A stretch of DNA of 64,000 bases from Geodermatophilus sp. DSM 44513 (GTDB taxonomy: Bacteria > Actinomycetota > Actinomycetes > Mycobacteriales > Geodermatophilaceae): contig NZ_CP135963.1 in NCBI RefSeq assembly GCF_032460525.1, positions 2,294,001 to 2,358,000 of the forward strand, given 5' to 3'. The translations under genes and the position numbers were made by a program. The notes under the pieces were generated by a model that was not told where the DNA came from, did no database searches, and worked only from the letters and a program-made list of their open reading frames with translations. Position 1 is the stretch's first letter; each line of letters opens with the position of its first letter. Positions 16,878 through 26,075 of the stretch are shown in pieces.

Positions 16878-18095
16878 ACTTCACGCCGGGCGGCCACCGG
16901 CGCCTACGCCGGGATGGTCGTGGTCGCCGGCGGCAGCATGGTGGTCTTCCCGCTGTTCCCCGCGCTGCAGGATCGGCTGGGGCTGTCGACGGCGGCCCTG
17001 GGGCTGGTCGCGGCGGCCGGGTTCCTCGCCGCACTGGTCGTCGAACTGACCCTCGCCCCGCAGGCCGACCGGGGGCACGGCCGGTCCATGGCCGTCGTCG
17101 CGGCGCTGCTCGTGGCCGCCTCCCTGGCCTGGTCGGCGGTGGCCGCCGAGGCCTGGCAGCTGGTCGCCGCCCGGGCCCTCGGCGGAGCGGGTCTCGGGCT
17201 GTTCTCACCGGCCGCGGCGGGGCTGCTGATCCGGCGGGCGCCCGAGCGGTCCGGTGAGGCCCTGGGGCGGCTGAGCACGGCCGAACTCGGCGGCCTGGCC
17301 GTGGGCCCGATGCTCGCGGCGGTCGCGCTGCGCTGGACCGAGCCCGGCACGGTGTTCGCCGGCGCGGCCGCGGTCAGCGCGGTCACGGCGGTCGTCGTCG
17401 GCGTTCTCCTGGGTGGCGAGCAGCGCCCCGCCCCGGGGCACCGCCCCCCGGCGCTGGCCTTCGACCTGCTGCGCCACCGGCGGGTGCTGGGCGCGGTGCT
17501 GCTCGCGGTCGCGGTGATGGTGCCGGTCGGCGCCTACGACGCCATCTGGCCGCGGTACCTGGCCGACCTGGGCGCCGACCCGCTGCTCATCGGCCTGTCC
17601 TACCTGCTCTTCGCGCTGCCCTTCATGGTGGTGGCCGCACCGGCGGGCCGGCTCGCCGACCGGGTCGGCGGACCGGTCGCGTTCACCCGGGGCACCGCCG
17701 TCCTCGTGCCGTTCATCGCGCTCTACGCCGTCGTGACCGACCCGTGGGTCGCCACCGTCGCCGGGGTGGCGGAGTCGACGGTGCAGGCGCTGGCCCTCGT
17801 CGGCGCGGTCGCCACCATGGCCCAGGCGGTGGACCCGTCCCGGGCCGGCTCCGGCCAGGGGCTGGCCCGCGCCGCCGGGCTGGTCGCCGCGACGGCCGTG
17901 GCGGCCGCCTCGGGCGCGGTCTACGCGCTGGGCGGCCCCCTGCTGCTGTTCCTCGGGACGGCGGTCGCCGTCGTCCTGGTGTCCCTGGCCGCCTGGCCCC
18001 TGCTGCGCCGCGGCCGCACCGCGCCGGACGGGGTGCGCGCGGTCCCGGCCGCGACGGCCGGCCCGGCGGTCGCCCGGGCGGAGCGGTCCCGGTGA
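16866..18095 (+). CDS. MFS transporter, TetR-controlled
   Basis: This is a 409-residue twelve-helix major facilitator protein with the loop 2-3 motif reduced to APQADRGHGRS and a helix-5 region GGAGLGLFSPAAAGLL. The ATG lies inside the second TetR operator and 7 bases after the -10, so translation starts on a leaderless mRNA. It is presumably a drug or metabolite exporter induced by the TetR ligand. Its stop overlaps a truncated SDR reading frame. Confidence 0.87.
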   Translation: MRTTTSRRAATGAYAGMVVVAGGSMVVFPLFPALQDRLGLSTAALGLVAAAGFLAALVVELTLAPQADRGHGRSMAVVAALLVAASLAWSAVAAEAWQLVAARALGGAGLGLFSPAAAGLLIRRAPERSGEALGRLSTAELGGLAVGPMLAAVALRWTEPGTVFAGAAAVSAVTAVVVGVLLGGEQRPAPGHRPPALAFDLLRHRRVLGAVLLAVAVMVPVGAYDAIWPRYLADLGADPLLIGLSYLLFALPFMVVAAPAGRLADRVGGPVAFTRGTAVLVPFIALYAVVTDPWVATVAGVAESTVQALALVGAVATMAQAVDPSRAGSGQGLARAAGLVAATAVAAASGAVYALGGPLLLFLGTAVAVVLVSLAAWPLLRRGRTAPDGVRAVPAATAGPAVARAERSR

Positions 18096-18223
18096 CCGGC
18101 CGCACGGTCCTCGTGGGCGCCACCGGCGGCATCGGCGCGGCGACGGCCGCGCACCACGCGGCCCGGGTGGGCGAGCTGGTGACCGTGTCCGACTCCCTTT
18201 CACACGAGATGTGTTTCGTGTGA
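18092..18223 (+). pseudogene. Truncated short-chain dehydrogenase (N-terminal 30 residues)
   Basis: From the GTG at 18092, overlapping the MFS stop by four bases, the frame encodes TGRTVLVGATGGIGAATAAH, a standard SDR nucleotide-binding start. After about 30 residues the frame runs into the promoter of the acyl-CoA ligase gene and stops at 18223. The rest of the SDR is absent, so a deletion or insertion near 18190 probably removed it and joined the ligase promoter. Confidence 0.6.
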
Positions 18224-18227
18224 TGAT
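18199..18227 (+). promoter_or_regulatory. Leaderless promoter and palindromic operator of acyl-CoA ligase
   Basis: TTCACA (18199-18204) and GATGAT (18222-18227) are 17 bases apart, and the ATG at 18234 follows 6 bases after the -10. The perfect dyad TCACACGA (18200-18207) / TCGTGTGA (18216-18223) spans the whole spacer. This looks like a fatty-acid or acyl-CoA responsive repressor site. Confidence 0.65.
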
Positions 18228-18233
18228 CTTCTT

Positions 18234-20018
18234 ATGAATGAGCGTGTGGAGGACACCGCCCGGAGGCGGGCCGCCGGGCCGGGCGACCCGCCGGCCGCCG
18301 GATCCGACCCTCCCCCGGTCGTGCCGTTCGACAGCCTGCCGGAGATGCTGACCGCGGCCGCCGCGGAGCACGCCACGGCGACGGCGTTCACCGCCTGCTT
18401 GCCCAACGGCATGAACGGCAGCCTGTCCTTCGCCGCCGTCGACCGGGCCGCCGACTGCTTCGCGGCCTTCCTGCGCGAGGAGCTCGGCCTGGCCCCGGGT
18501 GACCGGGTGGCGGTGCAGGTGCCCAACTGCCTGGCCTACCCGGTGGTGGCCTTCGGCGTCCTCAAGGCCGGCTGCGTGCTGGTGAACACCAACCCGCTCT
18601 ACACCACGCCGGAGCTGCAGCGGCAGTACGCCGACGCCGGGGTGGCCGCCGTCGTCGTGGTGGACCTCTTCGCCGACCGGCTGGCCCCCGCGCTGCCGGC
18701 GCTGGGCGACCCGCCCGTCGTCCTGGTGCGGGTGACCGAGTTCTTCCCCGGCTACGTCGCCGGCATCGTCCGGCTGGTCCAGCGGTACTGGGACCGCTCG
18801 CTGCCGGCGGTCGCCTTCCCGGCCACGACGCTGGCCGACGCGCTCGGCCGGGGCGCGGCCCACCTCGGGGACGGCGACGCGCGGCGCTACTGGCACGACC
18901 TGCGCCCGGGCGACCTCGCCGCCCTGCAGTACACCGGCGGCACGACCGGGGTGAGCAAGGGGGCGGTGCTGACCCACGGCGCCCTGCTGGCCAACGTCGA
19001 GCAGGTGCTGGCGTCCGTCGGCGACGCGGTGCGCCCGGGACGGGAGACGGTGCTCACCGCGCTGCCGCTGTACCACGTCTTCGCCTTCACGGTGAACCTG
19101 CTGGGCTTCTACCGCCGGGGCGCGCACGACGTCCTCATCCCGTCCCCGCGGCCGCTGGGCAACCTGAAGCGGGCGCTGGAGAACCACCCGGTCACCTGGA
19201 TCACCGGGGTGAACACCCTCTTCGACGGCCTGTGCCGGGAGCGCTGGTTCACCGAGCACCCGCCGGCGCAGCTGCGCGCCGCGGTCGCCGGCGGCATGGC
19301 CCTGCACGGGTCGGTCGCGCAGCGCTGGGAGCAGGTCACCGGCGTCCCGGTGGTCGAGGGGTACGGGCTGACCGAGGCGTCCCCGGTGCTGACCTTCAAC
19401 CCGCTGGACGGGCGGGCGCGCGCGGGCACGGTGGGCCTGCCCGTGCCGGGCACGGTGCTGCGCTGCACCGACGACTCCGGGCGGACGGTGCCGGCCGGTG
19501 AACCCGGCGAGCTGCGCGCCCGCGGACCGCAGGTGATGGCCGGCTACTGGCGCCGTCCGGAGGAGACGGCGGCGGTGCTGCGGGACGGCGAGCTGCGCAC
19601 CGGCGACGTGGCGGTCGTCGACGCGGACGGCTACGTGCGGCTGGTGGACCGGACCAAGGACCTGGTCCTGGTGAGCGGCTTCAACGTCTACCCGAGCGAG
19701 GTGGAGGAGGTGCTCACCGCGCACCCCGGCATCCGGGAGGCCGCGGTCGTCGGCGTGCCGGCCGACGGGTCCGGGGAGCGGGTGCGCGCGGTCGTCGTCC
19801 GCACCGACCCGGCACTGACCGCCGAGCAGGTGCGGGCCTGGGCGGCGCAGCGGCTGGCCGCCTACAAGGTCCCCCGGGACGTCGTGTTCACCGACGACCT
19901 GCCCAAGTCGCCGATCGGGAAGGTCCTGCGCAAGGACGTCCGGGCGGCGCAGGCCGCCCACCCGGCGCCGGCTCCGCAGGCCGCCCCCCCGGCGCCGGCT
20001 CCGCAGGCGGGGGGCTGA
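18234..20018 (+). CDS. Long-chain fatty-acid-CoA ligase
   Basis: This 594-residue AMP-forming enzyme activates a fatty acid with ATP and CoA. Motifs include YTGGTTGVSKGAVLTH (P-loop), EGYGLTEASPVLTFNP, the ATP-binding RTGDVAVVDADGYVRLVDR and the C-terminal catalytic lysine in KSPIGKVLRKD. The extended N-terminus and length match FadD-type ligases. The C-terminus ends in a short Pro/Ala repeat made by a direct repeat of CCGGCGCCGGCTCCGCAGGC. The next gene starts 5 bases after its stop. Confidence 0.92.
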   Translation: MNERVEDTARRRAAGPGDPPAAGSDPPPVVPFDSLPEMLTAAAAEHATATAFTACLPNGMNGSLSFAAVDRAADCFAAFLREELGLAPGDRVAVQVPNCLAYPVVAFGVLKAGCVLVNTNPLYTTPELQRQYADAGVAAVVVVDLFADRLAPALPALGDPPVVLVRVTEFFPGYVAGIVRLVQRYWDRSLPAVAFPATTLADALGRGAAHLGDGDARRYWHDLRPGDLAALQYTGGTTGVSKGAVLTHGALLANVEQVLASVGDAVRPGRETVLTALPLYHVFAFTVNLLGFYRRGAHDVLIPSPRPLGNLKRALENHPVTWITGVNTLFDGLCRERWFTEHPPAQLRAAVAGGMALHGSVAQRWEQVTGVPVVEGYGLTEASPVLTFNPLDGRARAGTVGLPVPGTVLRCTDDSGRTVPAGEPGELRARGPQVMAGYWRRPEETAAVLRDGELRTGDVAVVDADGYVRLVDRTKDLVLVSGFNVYPSEVEEVLTAHPGIREAAVVGVPADGSGERVRAVVVRTDPALTAEQVRAWAAQRLAAYKVPRDVVFTDDLPKSPIGKVLRKDVRAAQAAHPAPAPQAAPPAPAPQAGG

Positions 20019-20023
20019 GCGCG

Positions 20024-20908
20024 GTGGTCGGGCCGTTCGAGCAGGCCGTGCTCACCGCCATCCTGGCGGTGGTGATGCTGGGCATGGGCGCGGCGATGAC
20101 GCCCCGCGACCTGGGCGACGAGGTGCGCCGCCCCCGCGCCCTTCTCCTCGCGGTGGTCGGCCAGTTCGGCATCATGCCGCTGACCGCCTTCGCGCTGGCC
20201 CGGCTGCTGGACCTCCCCCCGGCCCAGGCGATCGGCCTGCTGATCGTCGGCTGCATGCCGGGCGGGACGACGTCGAACCTCTACACCTACTTCGCCCGGG
20301 CCAACCTGGCGCTCAGCGTGGTCGTCACCATCGCCACCACGCTCACCGCCACCGTGCTCACCCCGCTGGTGCTGCTGCTCTACGGCGGCGCCCTGGCCGA
20401 GGACATCGCGGTCCCCACGGGCACCGTGGTGGCCAGCCTGGTGCTGCTCGTCCTCCCGGTGCTGCTCGGCCTGTGGGTCCGCCGGCGCACCGCCAACCTC
20501 GGGGCGACCCTGGAGCTCGTCGGCAGCGTGCTCGGGGTGCTGTTCATCGTGCTGCTGATGGTCACCTGGGTGCCGCGCAACTGGCAGCTGCTGGTCCAGT
20601 CCCCCTGGCAGGTCTACGCCGGGGCCATCGGGCTGCCGCTGCTGGGCATGGCCGCCGCGTACGGCTACGCGCGGGTGCTGGGCCTGCGGGTGCCCGACCG
20701 GCGCACGCTGGCCCTGGAGATCGGCATCGTCAACGGGCCGCTGGCGATCACCATCGTGCTGCTGTCGTTCACCGGCGCCCTCGAGCAGGAGGTGCTGTTG
20801 CTGCCGGCGCTCTACTCGCTGTTCGTGGTGCTCACCGCGACGGTCGTGACGATCGGCTTCCGCCGGGCCCACGACCGCGCGCAGCAGCGGATCCCCGAGC
20901 TGCTGTGA
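20024..20908 (+). CDS. Bile acid:sodium symporter (SBF/BASS) family protein
   Basis: This 294-residue membrane protein has about nine to ten helices and the SBF family signatures MPLTAFALARLL, GCMPGGTTSNLYTYFARAN and IGIVNGPLAITIVLL. Members cotransport organic anions with sodium. The gene follows the acyl-CoA ligase by five bases, so transport of a carboxylate or fatty-acid-like compound is a reasonable guess, not a demonstrated role. Confidence 0.88.
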   Translation: MVGPFEQAVLTAILAVVMLGMGAAMTPRDLGDEVRRPRALLLAVVGQFGIMPLTAFALARLLDLPPAQAIGLLIVGCMPGGTTSNLYTYFARANLALSVVVTIATTLTATVLTPLVLLLYGGALAEDIAVPTGTVVASLVLLVLPVLLGLWVRRRTANLGATLELVGSVLGVLFIVLLMVTWVPRNWQLLVQSPWQVYAGAIGLPLLGMAAAYGYARVLGLRVPDRRTLALEIGIVNGPLAITIVLLSFTGALEQEVLLLPALYSLFVVLTATVVTIGFRRAHDRAQQRIPELL

Positions 20909-20948
20909 CCCCCCGCCCCCGCCGGGGGACGCCCGGAGGTGGCCGGCC

Positions 20949-22289
20949 GTGACCCGGGCCCCGTCGATCCGCACGCTGGTCGAGCAGACCCCCGACAGCC
21001 GCGACCGGGTGGTCGACCTGCTGCGGGCCGCGGCGGTCCTCACCGTGGTCGTCGGGCACTGGACGGCCGTGGTCGTCGTCGTCCGCGACGGCGGGCTGAC
21101 CGGCACCAACGGGCTCGGCCTGTGGCCGCCGGCGCAGTGGCTGTCCTGGCTCCTGCAGGTCGTGCCGCTGTTCTTCCTGGTCGGCGGGTACGCGGGCACG
21201 GCGTCCTGGCAGTCGGCCCGCGCCCGCGGCCGCCCGCCGCTGGGCTGGCTGGCCGACCGGCTGCACCGCCTGCTGCGGCCGACGACGCTCTTCCTGGCCG
21301 CGGTCCTCACCGGCACCGCGCTCGGCCGGCTGGTCGCCGACGCCGACCTGGTCGCCACCGCGGCGTGGCTGGTGGCCGTCCCGCTGTGGTTCCTCGCCGT
21401 CTACGTCGCCGTCGTGGCCACCACCCCGCTGCTCGTGGCCGCGCACGACCGCTGGGGGCTGCGGGTGCCCCTGGTCCTGGCGCTCGCGGTCGCCGCCTCC
21501 GACGCACTGCGGCTGGCCACCGGCGTCCCGGGCGCCGGCGCGGCCAACGCCCTGCTCGTGTGGGCCTGCCTCTACGCGCTCGGCGTGGCCTGGCGGGCGG
21601 GCACGCTGCTGCGCCGGCGCTCCACACCGGCGGTCCTGCTGGCCGGCGGCGGGCTGGCCGCCGTCGGACTGGTCGCCCTGGGCCCCTACCCGCTGAGCAT
21701 GCTGGGCGTCCCCGGCCAGGAGTTCCAGAACACCGCGCCGCCCACCCTGGCCCTGCTGGCCCACGGCGTGGCCCAGACGGGGGCGGCGCTGCTGCTGCAC
21801 GGCCCGCTGGGGCGGCTGGCCCGCCGGCCCGCGGTGTGGACGGCGACCGCCGCGGTCAACGGGACCGTCCTGACCGTCTACCTGTGGCACCTCGTCCCGG
21901 TGCTGGTCGCCGCACCGGCGCTGTACCTCACCGGCGTCCTGCCGCAGCCGGAGCCGCTGACCGCCGGCTGGTTCGCCCTCCGCCCGGTCTGGGTCCTCAC
22001 CTGCGCGGTGGTGCTGCTGGTCGTCGTGCTCACCGTGGGCGGGTTCGAGCGGCCCTCCGGACGCCGGCCCGCCGCACGGCCCGCGGCCCGGGCCACGCCG
22101 GTCCGGACCGGGGCGGCGGCGCTCGGGGTCGGGGCGACCTGCGCCGGCCTGGCCCTGCTCACCGCCGCCGGGGTCGACGACGTCACCCGACCCGCCGTCC
22201 TGGCCGGCACCGCACTGCTGTACGGCGGCGGGCTGGCGGTGGTGCACCTGGCCTGCCGTGCGCGCCTGCATGCGAAGTTGTTTTCGTAA
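20949..22289 (+). CDS. Acyltransferase-3 family integral membrane protein
   Basis: This 446-residue protein has an N-terminal VVDLLRAAAVLTVVVGHW segment, the R/H signature of the acyltransferase-3 (OafA-like) family, and about ten further helices. Such enzymes O-acylate surface sugars or lipids. It ends in TAA, unlike most neighbours, and its last codons overlap the operator and -35 element of the P-type ATPase promoter. Confidence 0.82.
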   Translation: MTRAPSIRTLVEQTPDSRDRVVDLLRAAAVLTVVVGHWTAVVVVVRDGGLTGTNGLGLWPPAQWLSWLLQVVPLFFLVGGYAGTASWQSARARGRPPLGWLADRLHRLLRPTTLFLAAVLTGTALGRLVADADLVATAAWLVAVPLWFLAVYVAVVATTPLLVAAHDRWGLRVPLVLALAVAASDALRLATGVPGAGAANALLVWACLYALGVAWRAGTLLRRRSTPAVLLAGGGLAAVGLVALGPYPLSMLGVPGQEFQNTAPPTLALLAHGVAQTGAALLLHGPLGRLARRPAVWTATAAVNGTVLTVYLWHLVPVLVAAPALYLTGVLPQPEPLTAGWFALRPVWVLTCAVVLLVVVLTVGGFERPSGRRPAARPAARATPVRTGAAALGVGATCAGLALLTAAGVDDVTRPAVLAGTALLYGGGLAVVHLACRARLHAKLFS

Positions 22290-22307
22290 CACGGGTTGCG
22301 CTATTCT
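22273..22307 (+). promoter_or_regulatory. P-type ATPase operon promoter with CGAA-N6-TTCG operator
   Basis: TTGTTT (22278-22283) and TATTCT (22302-22307) are 18 bases apart. The dyad CGAA-GTTGTT-TTCG (22273-22286) overlaps the -35. The -10 hexamer is identical to that of the zinc-finger gene promoter at 6231-6236, and the operator is the same type as at the V-ATPase promoter. Confidence 0.65.
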
Positions 22308-22315
22308 GAACGGGA

Positions 22316-22339
22316 CCGGTCACCGGCCCGGGTGACCGG
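22316..22339 (+). promoter_or_regulatory. Leader hairpin before P-type ATPase operon
   Basis: CCGGTCACC (22316-22324) and GGTGACCGG (22331-22339) form a perfect 9-bp stem with a 6-base loop. It begins within a few bases of the expected transcription start. It could stabilise the mRNA or be a second operator. Confidence 0.4.
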
Positions 22340-22359
22340 ACCCGGAGGGGGTGGTCACC

Positions 22360-22635
22360 GTGTCAGACCTGGTCCCGTGGCTGGCCCTGCTGCTGTGGGG
22401 CGGGGCCATCGTCCTCCGGGTGCACCCGCGCACCCGCTGCTGGGCGCCCCGCGGAGTGGCCGGCCGGGCCGCCGCCGCGGCACGGCCGGCGGCACGACGG
22501 CGCACCCCCCGACCCGGTCCCGGCCGGACCGACCTCCCGGGGCCACGGCCGGCCGAGGACCACCCGTTCGCACCGAGCACGGGCGAGGTCCCGCGGCAGG
22601 TGCACCCCCGCCCAGGACGAGAGGTGTCCCGATGA
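22360..22635 (+). CDS. Small membrane protein ahead of P-type ATPase
   Basis: This 91-residue product begins at a GTG 8 bases after GGAGGGGG. It has one transmembrane helix near the N-terminus (LVPWLALLLWGGAIVLRV) and then an Arg/Pro/Ala-rich cytoplasmic tail. Its stop overlaps an ATG at 22632 (ATGA) that is the natural but frame-broken start of the P-type ATPase. A regulatory partner of the pump is possible; no family was recognised. Confidence 0.55.
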   Translation: MSDLVPWLALLLWGGAIVLRVHPRTRCWAPRGVAGRAAAAARPAARRRTPRPGPGRTDLPGPRPAEDHPFAPSTGEVPRQVHPRPGREVSR

Positions 22636-22714
22636 CCCAGTCACCCCCCGCCGGCAGGACCCTCGGTGCGCCCGGCACGGAGCTGCCGACCCGTACCTGC
22701 TGCCCACGACCGCC

Positions 22715-25363
22715 GTGGCGGAGTCCCTGGACGTCGACCCGGCCCGTGGGCTGGACGACGCCGAGGTCGCCCACCGGCGGGCCGAGCACGGGGAGAACCG
22801 GCTGGCCGAACGAGCCCGCCGGCCGGCCTGGCTGCGCTTCCTCGACCAGTTCCGCAGCCTGCTGATCCTCATCCTGCTCGGCGCGGCCGTCCTCGCCGGC
22901 CTGGTCGGGGACCTGAAGGACACCGTCGTCATCCTCGTCGTCCTGCTGGTCAACGCCACGATCGGCTTCGTCCAGGAGAACAAGGCCGAGCGCAGCCTGG
23001 CCGCGCTGCGCGACATGCTGGTGCCCACCGCGCGCGTCCGCCGGCAGGGCGAGGCGCGCGTCGTCGACGCCGCCGAGCTGGTCCCCGGCGACGTGGTGCT
23101 GCTGGAGGCCGGCGACCGGGTGCCCGCCGACGGCCGGCTGCTGGTCGCCGAGTCCGTCGAGGTCGACGAGTCGGCGCTGACCGGGGAGTCCCAGCCGGTG
23201 GCCAAGGACACCTCGGCGGTCGGCGCCGCGCCGGGCGAGCGGGTCCCGCTGGCCGAGCGCAGCGGGATGGCCTACATGAACACCACGCTGACCCGCGGCC
23301 GGGCGGAGCTGGTCGTCACCGCCACCGGCATGCGCACCGAGGTCGGTGCCATCGCCGAGCTGCTGCAGCGCGGCGAGGAACCCGAGACGCCGCTGCAGGT
23401 CCAGCTGGACTCGGTGGGCAAGCGGATCGCGGCCATCGGTGGCGTCGCGATCACCGCCTACGCCGCCGTCGCGCTCGCCCGCGGTGAGTCCGTCGGCGAG
23501 CTGGCGCTCTCGGCGGTGGCGCTCGCGGTGGCCACGGTCCCCGAGGGCCTGCCCGCCGTCCTGGCGCTCACCCTCGCGCTCGGCGTGGCGCGGATGGCCC
23601 GCCGCGGCGCCATCGTCAAGCGGCTCGCGTCGGTGGAGACGCTGGGCGCCGCCACCGTGGTCTGCAGCGACAAGACCGGGACGCTGACCCTCAACCAGAT
23701 GACCGCCCGCGCGCTGGTCTACGCCGGGCGCCGGGTGCGCGTGGACGGGGAGGGCTACGCGCCGTCGGGCACGCTGGTCGACGAGGACACCGGCCGGCCG
23801 GCCACCGACGCCGGCCTGCTGCTCGAGCCGCTGGCGCTGTGCAGCGACGCCACCCTCTCCCCCGGTGGAGGGCAGCGCCCGGGCATCGTCGGTGACCCCA
23901 CCGAGGGCGCCCTCGTGGTCGCGGCGGCCAAGGCCGGCCTCGCCGCGCCGGCGCTGCGGGCGGCCCGCCCGCGGGTCGCGGAGCTGCCCTTCGACAGCGC
24001 CCGCAAGTTCATGGCGACGGTGCACGACGAGGACGGCCGCGCCCGGGTGTACGTCAAGGGTGCGCCCGACGTGCTGCTGGCGCGCAGCGCCGCCGTGCTG
24101 ACCGCCGACGGCGTGCGGGAGCTGGACGACGCCGGCCGGGCGGCGCTCGCCGCAGAGGTCTCCACCCTGGCCTCGCGCGGGCTGCGGGTGCTCGCCGCGG
24201 CCACCACCCTCGCCGACGACCTGCCCGCCGACGCCGACGAGCTCGCCGGCCGGCTGACCGGGCTGACCCTGCTCGGGCTGGTCGGCATCGCCGACCCGCC
24301 CCGTCCGCAGGCCGGGGACGCCATCGCCCTGGCCCACCGCGCCGGCGTGTCGGTCAAGATGATCACGGGGGACCACCGGGACACCGCCGCCGCGATCGCC
24401 CGCGAGCTCGGCATCCGCGGCGCGGTGGTCACCGGCGCGGAGCTGGACCGCATGGGCCGGGAGGAGCTGGCGGCGCGGGTCGAGGACATCGGCGTCTTCG
24501 CCCGCGTCGCACCCGAGCACAAGGTCGCCATCGTCTCCGCGCTCACGTCCCGCGGCCACGTGGTGGCCATGACCGGGGACGGCGTCAACGACGCCGCGGC
24601 GCTGCGCGCGGCGCACATGGGCGTGGCCATGGGGATCACCGGCACGGAGGTGACCAAGGAGGCCGGCGACATGATCCTCACCGACGACGACTTCGCCACC
24701 ATCGTCGCCTCGGTGCGGGAGGGGCGGTCGATCTACGACAACGTGGTGAAGTTCGTCCGCTTCCAGCTGTCCACCAACATCGGCGCGATCCTGTCCTTCC
24801 TCGGCGCCTCCGTGGCCGGCCTGGCCGCGCCGCTGACCGCCATCCAGGTGCTGTGGGTCAACATCATCATGGACGGTCCGCCGGCGATGGCCCTCGGTGT
24901 CGACCCGGCCCGCCCCGGGCTGATGGACGCCCCGCCGCGGCGGCCCAGCGAGCGCATCCTCAACCGGACCCGGCTGTTCCGGATGTCCCGGGCCGGCGTG
25001 GTCATGGCGGCCGGCACGCTGTCGGTCCTCGCCCTGGCCGAGGAGGCCCACGGCGCCGCCGTGGCGGCCACGATGGCGTTCACCACGTTCGTGCTCTTCC
25101 AGTTCTTCAACGCGCTCAACGCCCGCGCCGAGACCGAGACGGTGTTCACCGGGCACCTGTTCACCAACCGCTGGCTGTGGACGTCGTTCGCGGTGGTCGT
25201 GCTGCTGCAGGTGCTCGTCGTGCAGGTCCCGCTGCTGCAGGAGCTCTTCGACACCACCGCGCTCACCCTCGGCCAGTGGCTGACCTGCGCCGCGGTGTCC
25301 GCCACCGTCCTCGTGGTCGAGGAGGCGGTCAAGCTCGCCCGCCGCCTCACCGGACGGCGGTGA
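22715..25363 (+). CDS. P-type cation-transporting ATPase (type II, Ca2+-like)
   Basis: This 882-residue pump has all core motifs: TGES (ALTGESQPV), PEGLPAVL in M4, the phosphorylated Asp in CSDKTGTLTLNQM, KGAPDVLL, and TGDGVNDAAALRAAHMGVAMG. The M6 sequence LWVNIIMDGPPAMALGVDP is typical of type II (Ca2+/Na+-like) pumps. The GTG at 22715 opens the continuous frame, but an ATG at 22632 coupled to the upstream gene reads MTQSPPAGRTLG before losing frame; DPYLLPTTAV then continues in the ATPase frame. One missing base near 22690 would give a normal N-terminus. The promoter carries the same operator as the V-ATPase operon. Confidence 0.92.
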   Translation: MAESLDVDPARGLDDAEVAHRRAEHGENRLAERARRPAWLRFLDQFRSLLILILLGAAVLAGLVGDLKDTVVILVVLLVNATIGFVQENKAERSLAALRDMLVPTARVRRQGEARVVDAAELVPGDVVLLEAGDRVPADGRLLVAESVEVDESALTGESQPVAKDTSAVGAAPGERVPLAERSGMAYMNTTLTRGRAELVVTATGMRTEVGAIAELLQRGEEPETPLQVQLDSVGKRIAAIGGVAITAYAAVALARGESVGELALSAVALAVATVPEGLPAVLALTLALGVARMARRGAIVKRLASVETLGAATVVCSDKTGTLTLNQMTARALVYAGRRVRVDGEGYAPSGTLVDEDTGRPATDAGLLLEPLALCSDATLSPGGGQRPGIVGDPTEGALVVAAAKAGLAAPALRAARPRVAELPFDSARKFMATVHDEDGRARVYVKGAPDVLLARSAAVLTADGVRELDDAGRAALAAEVSTLASRGLRVLAAATTLADDLPADADELAGRLTGLTLLGLVGIADPPRPQAGDAIALAHRAGVSVKMITGDHRDTAAAIARELGIRGAVVTGAELDRMGREELAARVEDIGVFARVAPEHKVAIVSALTSRGHVVAMTGDGVNDAAALRAAHMGVAMGITGTEVTKEAGDMILTDDDFATIVASVREGRSIYDNVVKFVRFQLSTNIGAILSFLGASVAGLAAPLTAIQVLWVNIIMDGPPAMALGVDPARPGLMDAPPRRPSERILNRTRLFRMSRAGVVMAAGTLSVLALAEEAHGAAVAATMAFTTFVLFQFFNALNARAETETVFTGHLFTNRWLWTSFAVVVLLQVLVVQVPLLQELFDTTALTLGQWLTCAAVSATVLVVEEAVKLARRLTGRR

Positions 25364-25370
25364 GGGCGCC

Positions 25371-26048
25371 GTGGGCACGCTCGCGACCGGCACCCGTCCC
25401 GGCCGGCGACGTCGTCCGGCCGTGATCGCCCTGCTGCTGCTGGCCCCGCTGGTGCTCGGGGCGTGCGGGGCCGGTCAGGTCACCCAGACCGCCACGCAGG
25501 ACCGCGACCGCACCGGCGGGCAGGGCCAGGTGGGCGGGATCGCCGTCCGCGCGGTCCAGCTCGCCCACCCGCCCGACGGCGTCCACGCACCGGGCGACCC
25601 GGTGCCGCTGACCATGGCCGTCGTCAACACCGGGCGGACCGACGACCGGCTGGTCGGGGTCAGCGGTCCGGACTTCGCCGCCGCCGGGCTCGGCGCCGCG
25701 TCCCCGGCCGCCACACCCCCCGACGGCACCCGCGCGCTGCTGGGGCCGGCTCCGGCGACGGCGCCGACCGTGGACCTCCCCGTCCCGGCCGGCGAGGCGG
25801 TCCTGGTGGGCACCGACACGCCACCCGTCGTGCTCACCGGGCTCACCCGGCCCCTCGACGCGGCGCAGTCGCTGGCGGTGACCCTGACCTTCGCCCGCGC
25901 CGGGACGGCGACGGTCCCGGCGATCACCGCACCGGCACCCGGGCTCGTCCCGCGCGGGCCGGCCTTCGACTTCCACGCGGAGGACGGAGCCGGCCGGCCG
26001 GGTCCGCCGGCCGCCGCAGGGGGTGGACCGCCCCGGACGGAGCCCTGA
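25371..26048 (+). CDS. Secreted lipoprotein, LpqE-like
   Basis: This 225-residue protein has a basic N-terminus, a hydrophobic stretch and a lipobox (LVLGAC), so it should be a membrane-anchored lipoprotein. The mature part (GGIAVRAVQLAHPPDG, then VPLTMAVVNTG) resembles the beta-sandwich of mycobacterial LpqE and PCuAC-like proteins. It starts 7 bases after the P-type ATPase stop and is probably in its operon. Cation or copper binding is not shown by any clear Met/His motif. Confidence 0.7.
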   Translation: MGTLATGTRPGRRRRPAVIALLLLAPLVLGACGAGQVTQTATQDRDRTGGQGQVGGIAVRAVQLAHPPDGVHAPGDPVPLTMAVVNTGRTDDRLVGVSGPDFAAAGLGAASPAATPPDGTRALLGPAPATAPTVDLPVPAGEAVLVGTDTPPVVLTGLTRPLDAAQSLAVTLTFARAGTATVPAITAPAPGLVPRGPAFDFHAEDGAGRPGPPAAAGGGPPRTEP

Positions 26049-26075
26049 CCGGCCGGGGCCGGGGGGCGGTCCCGC

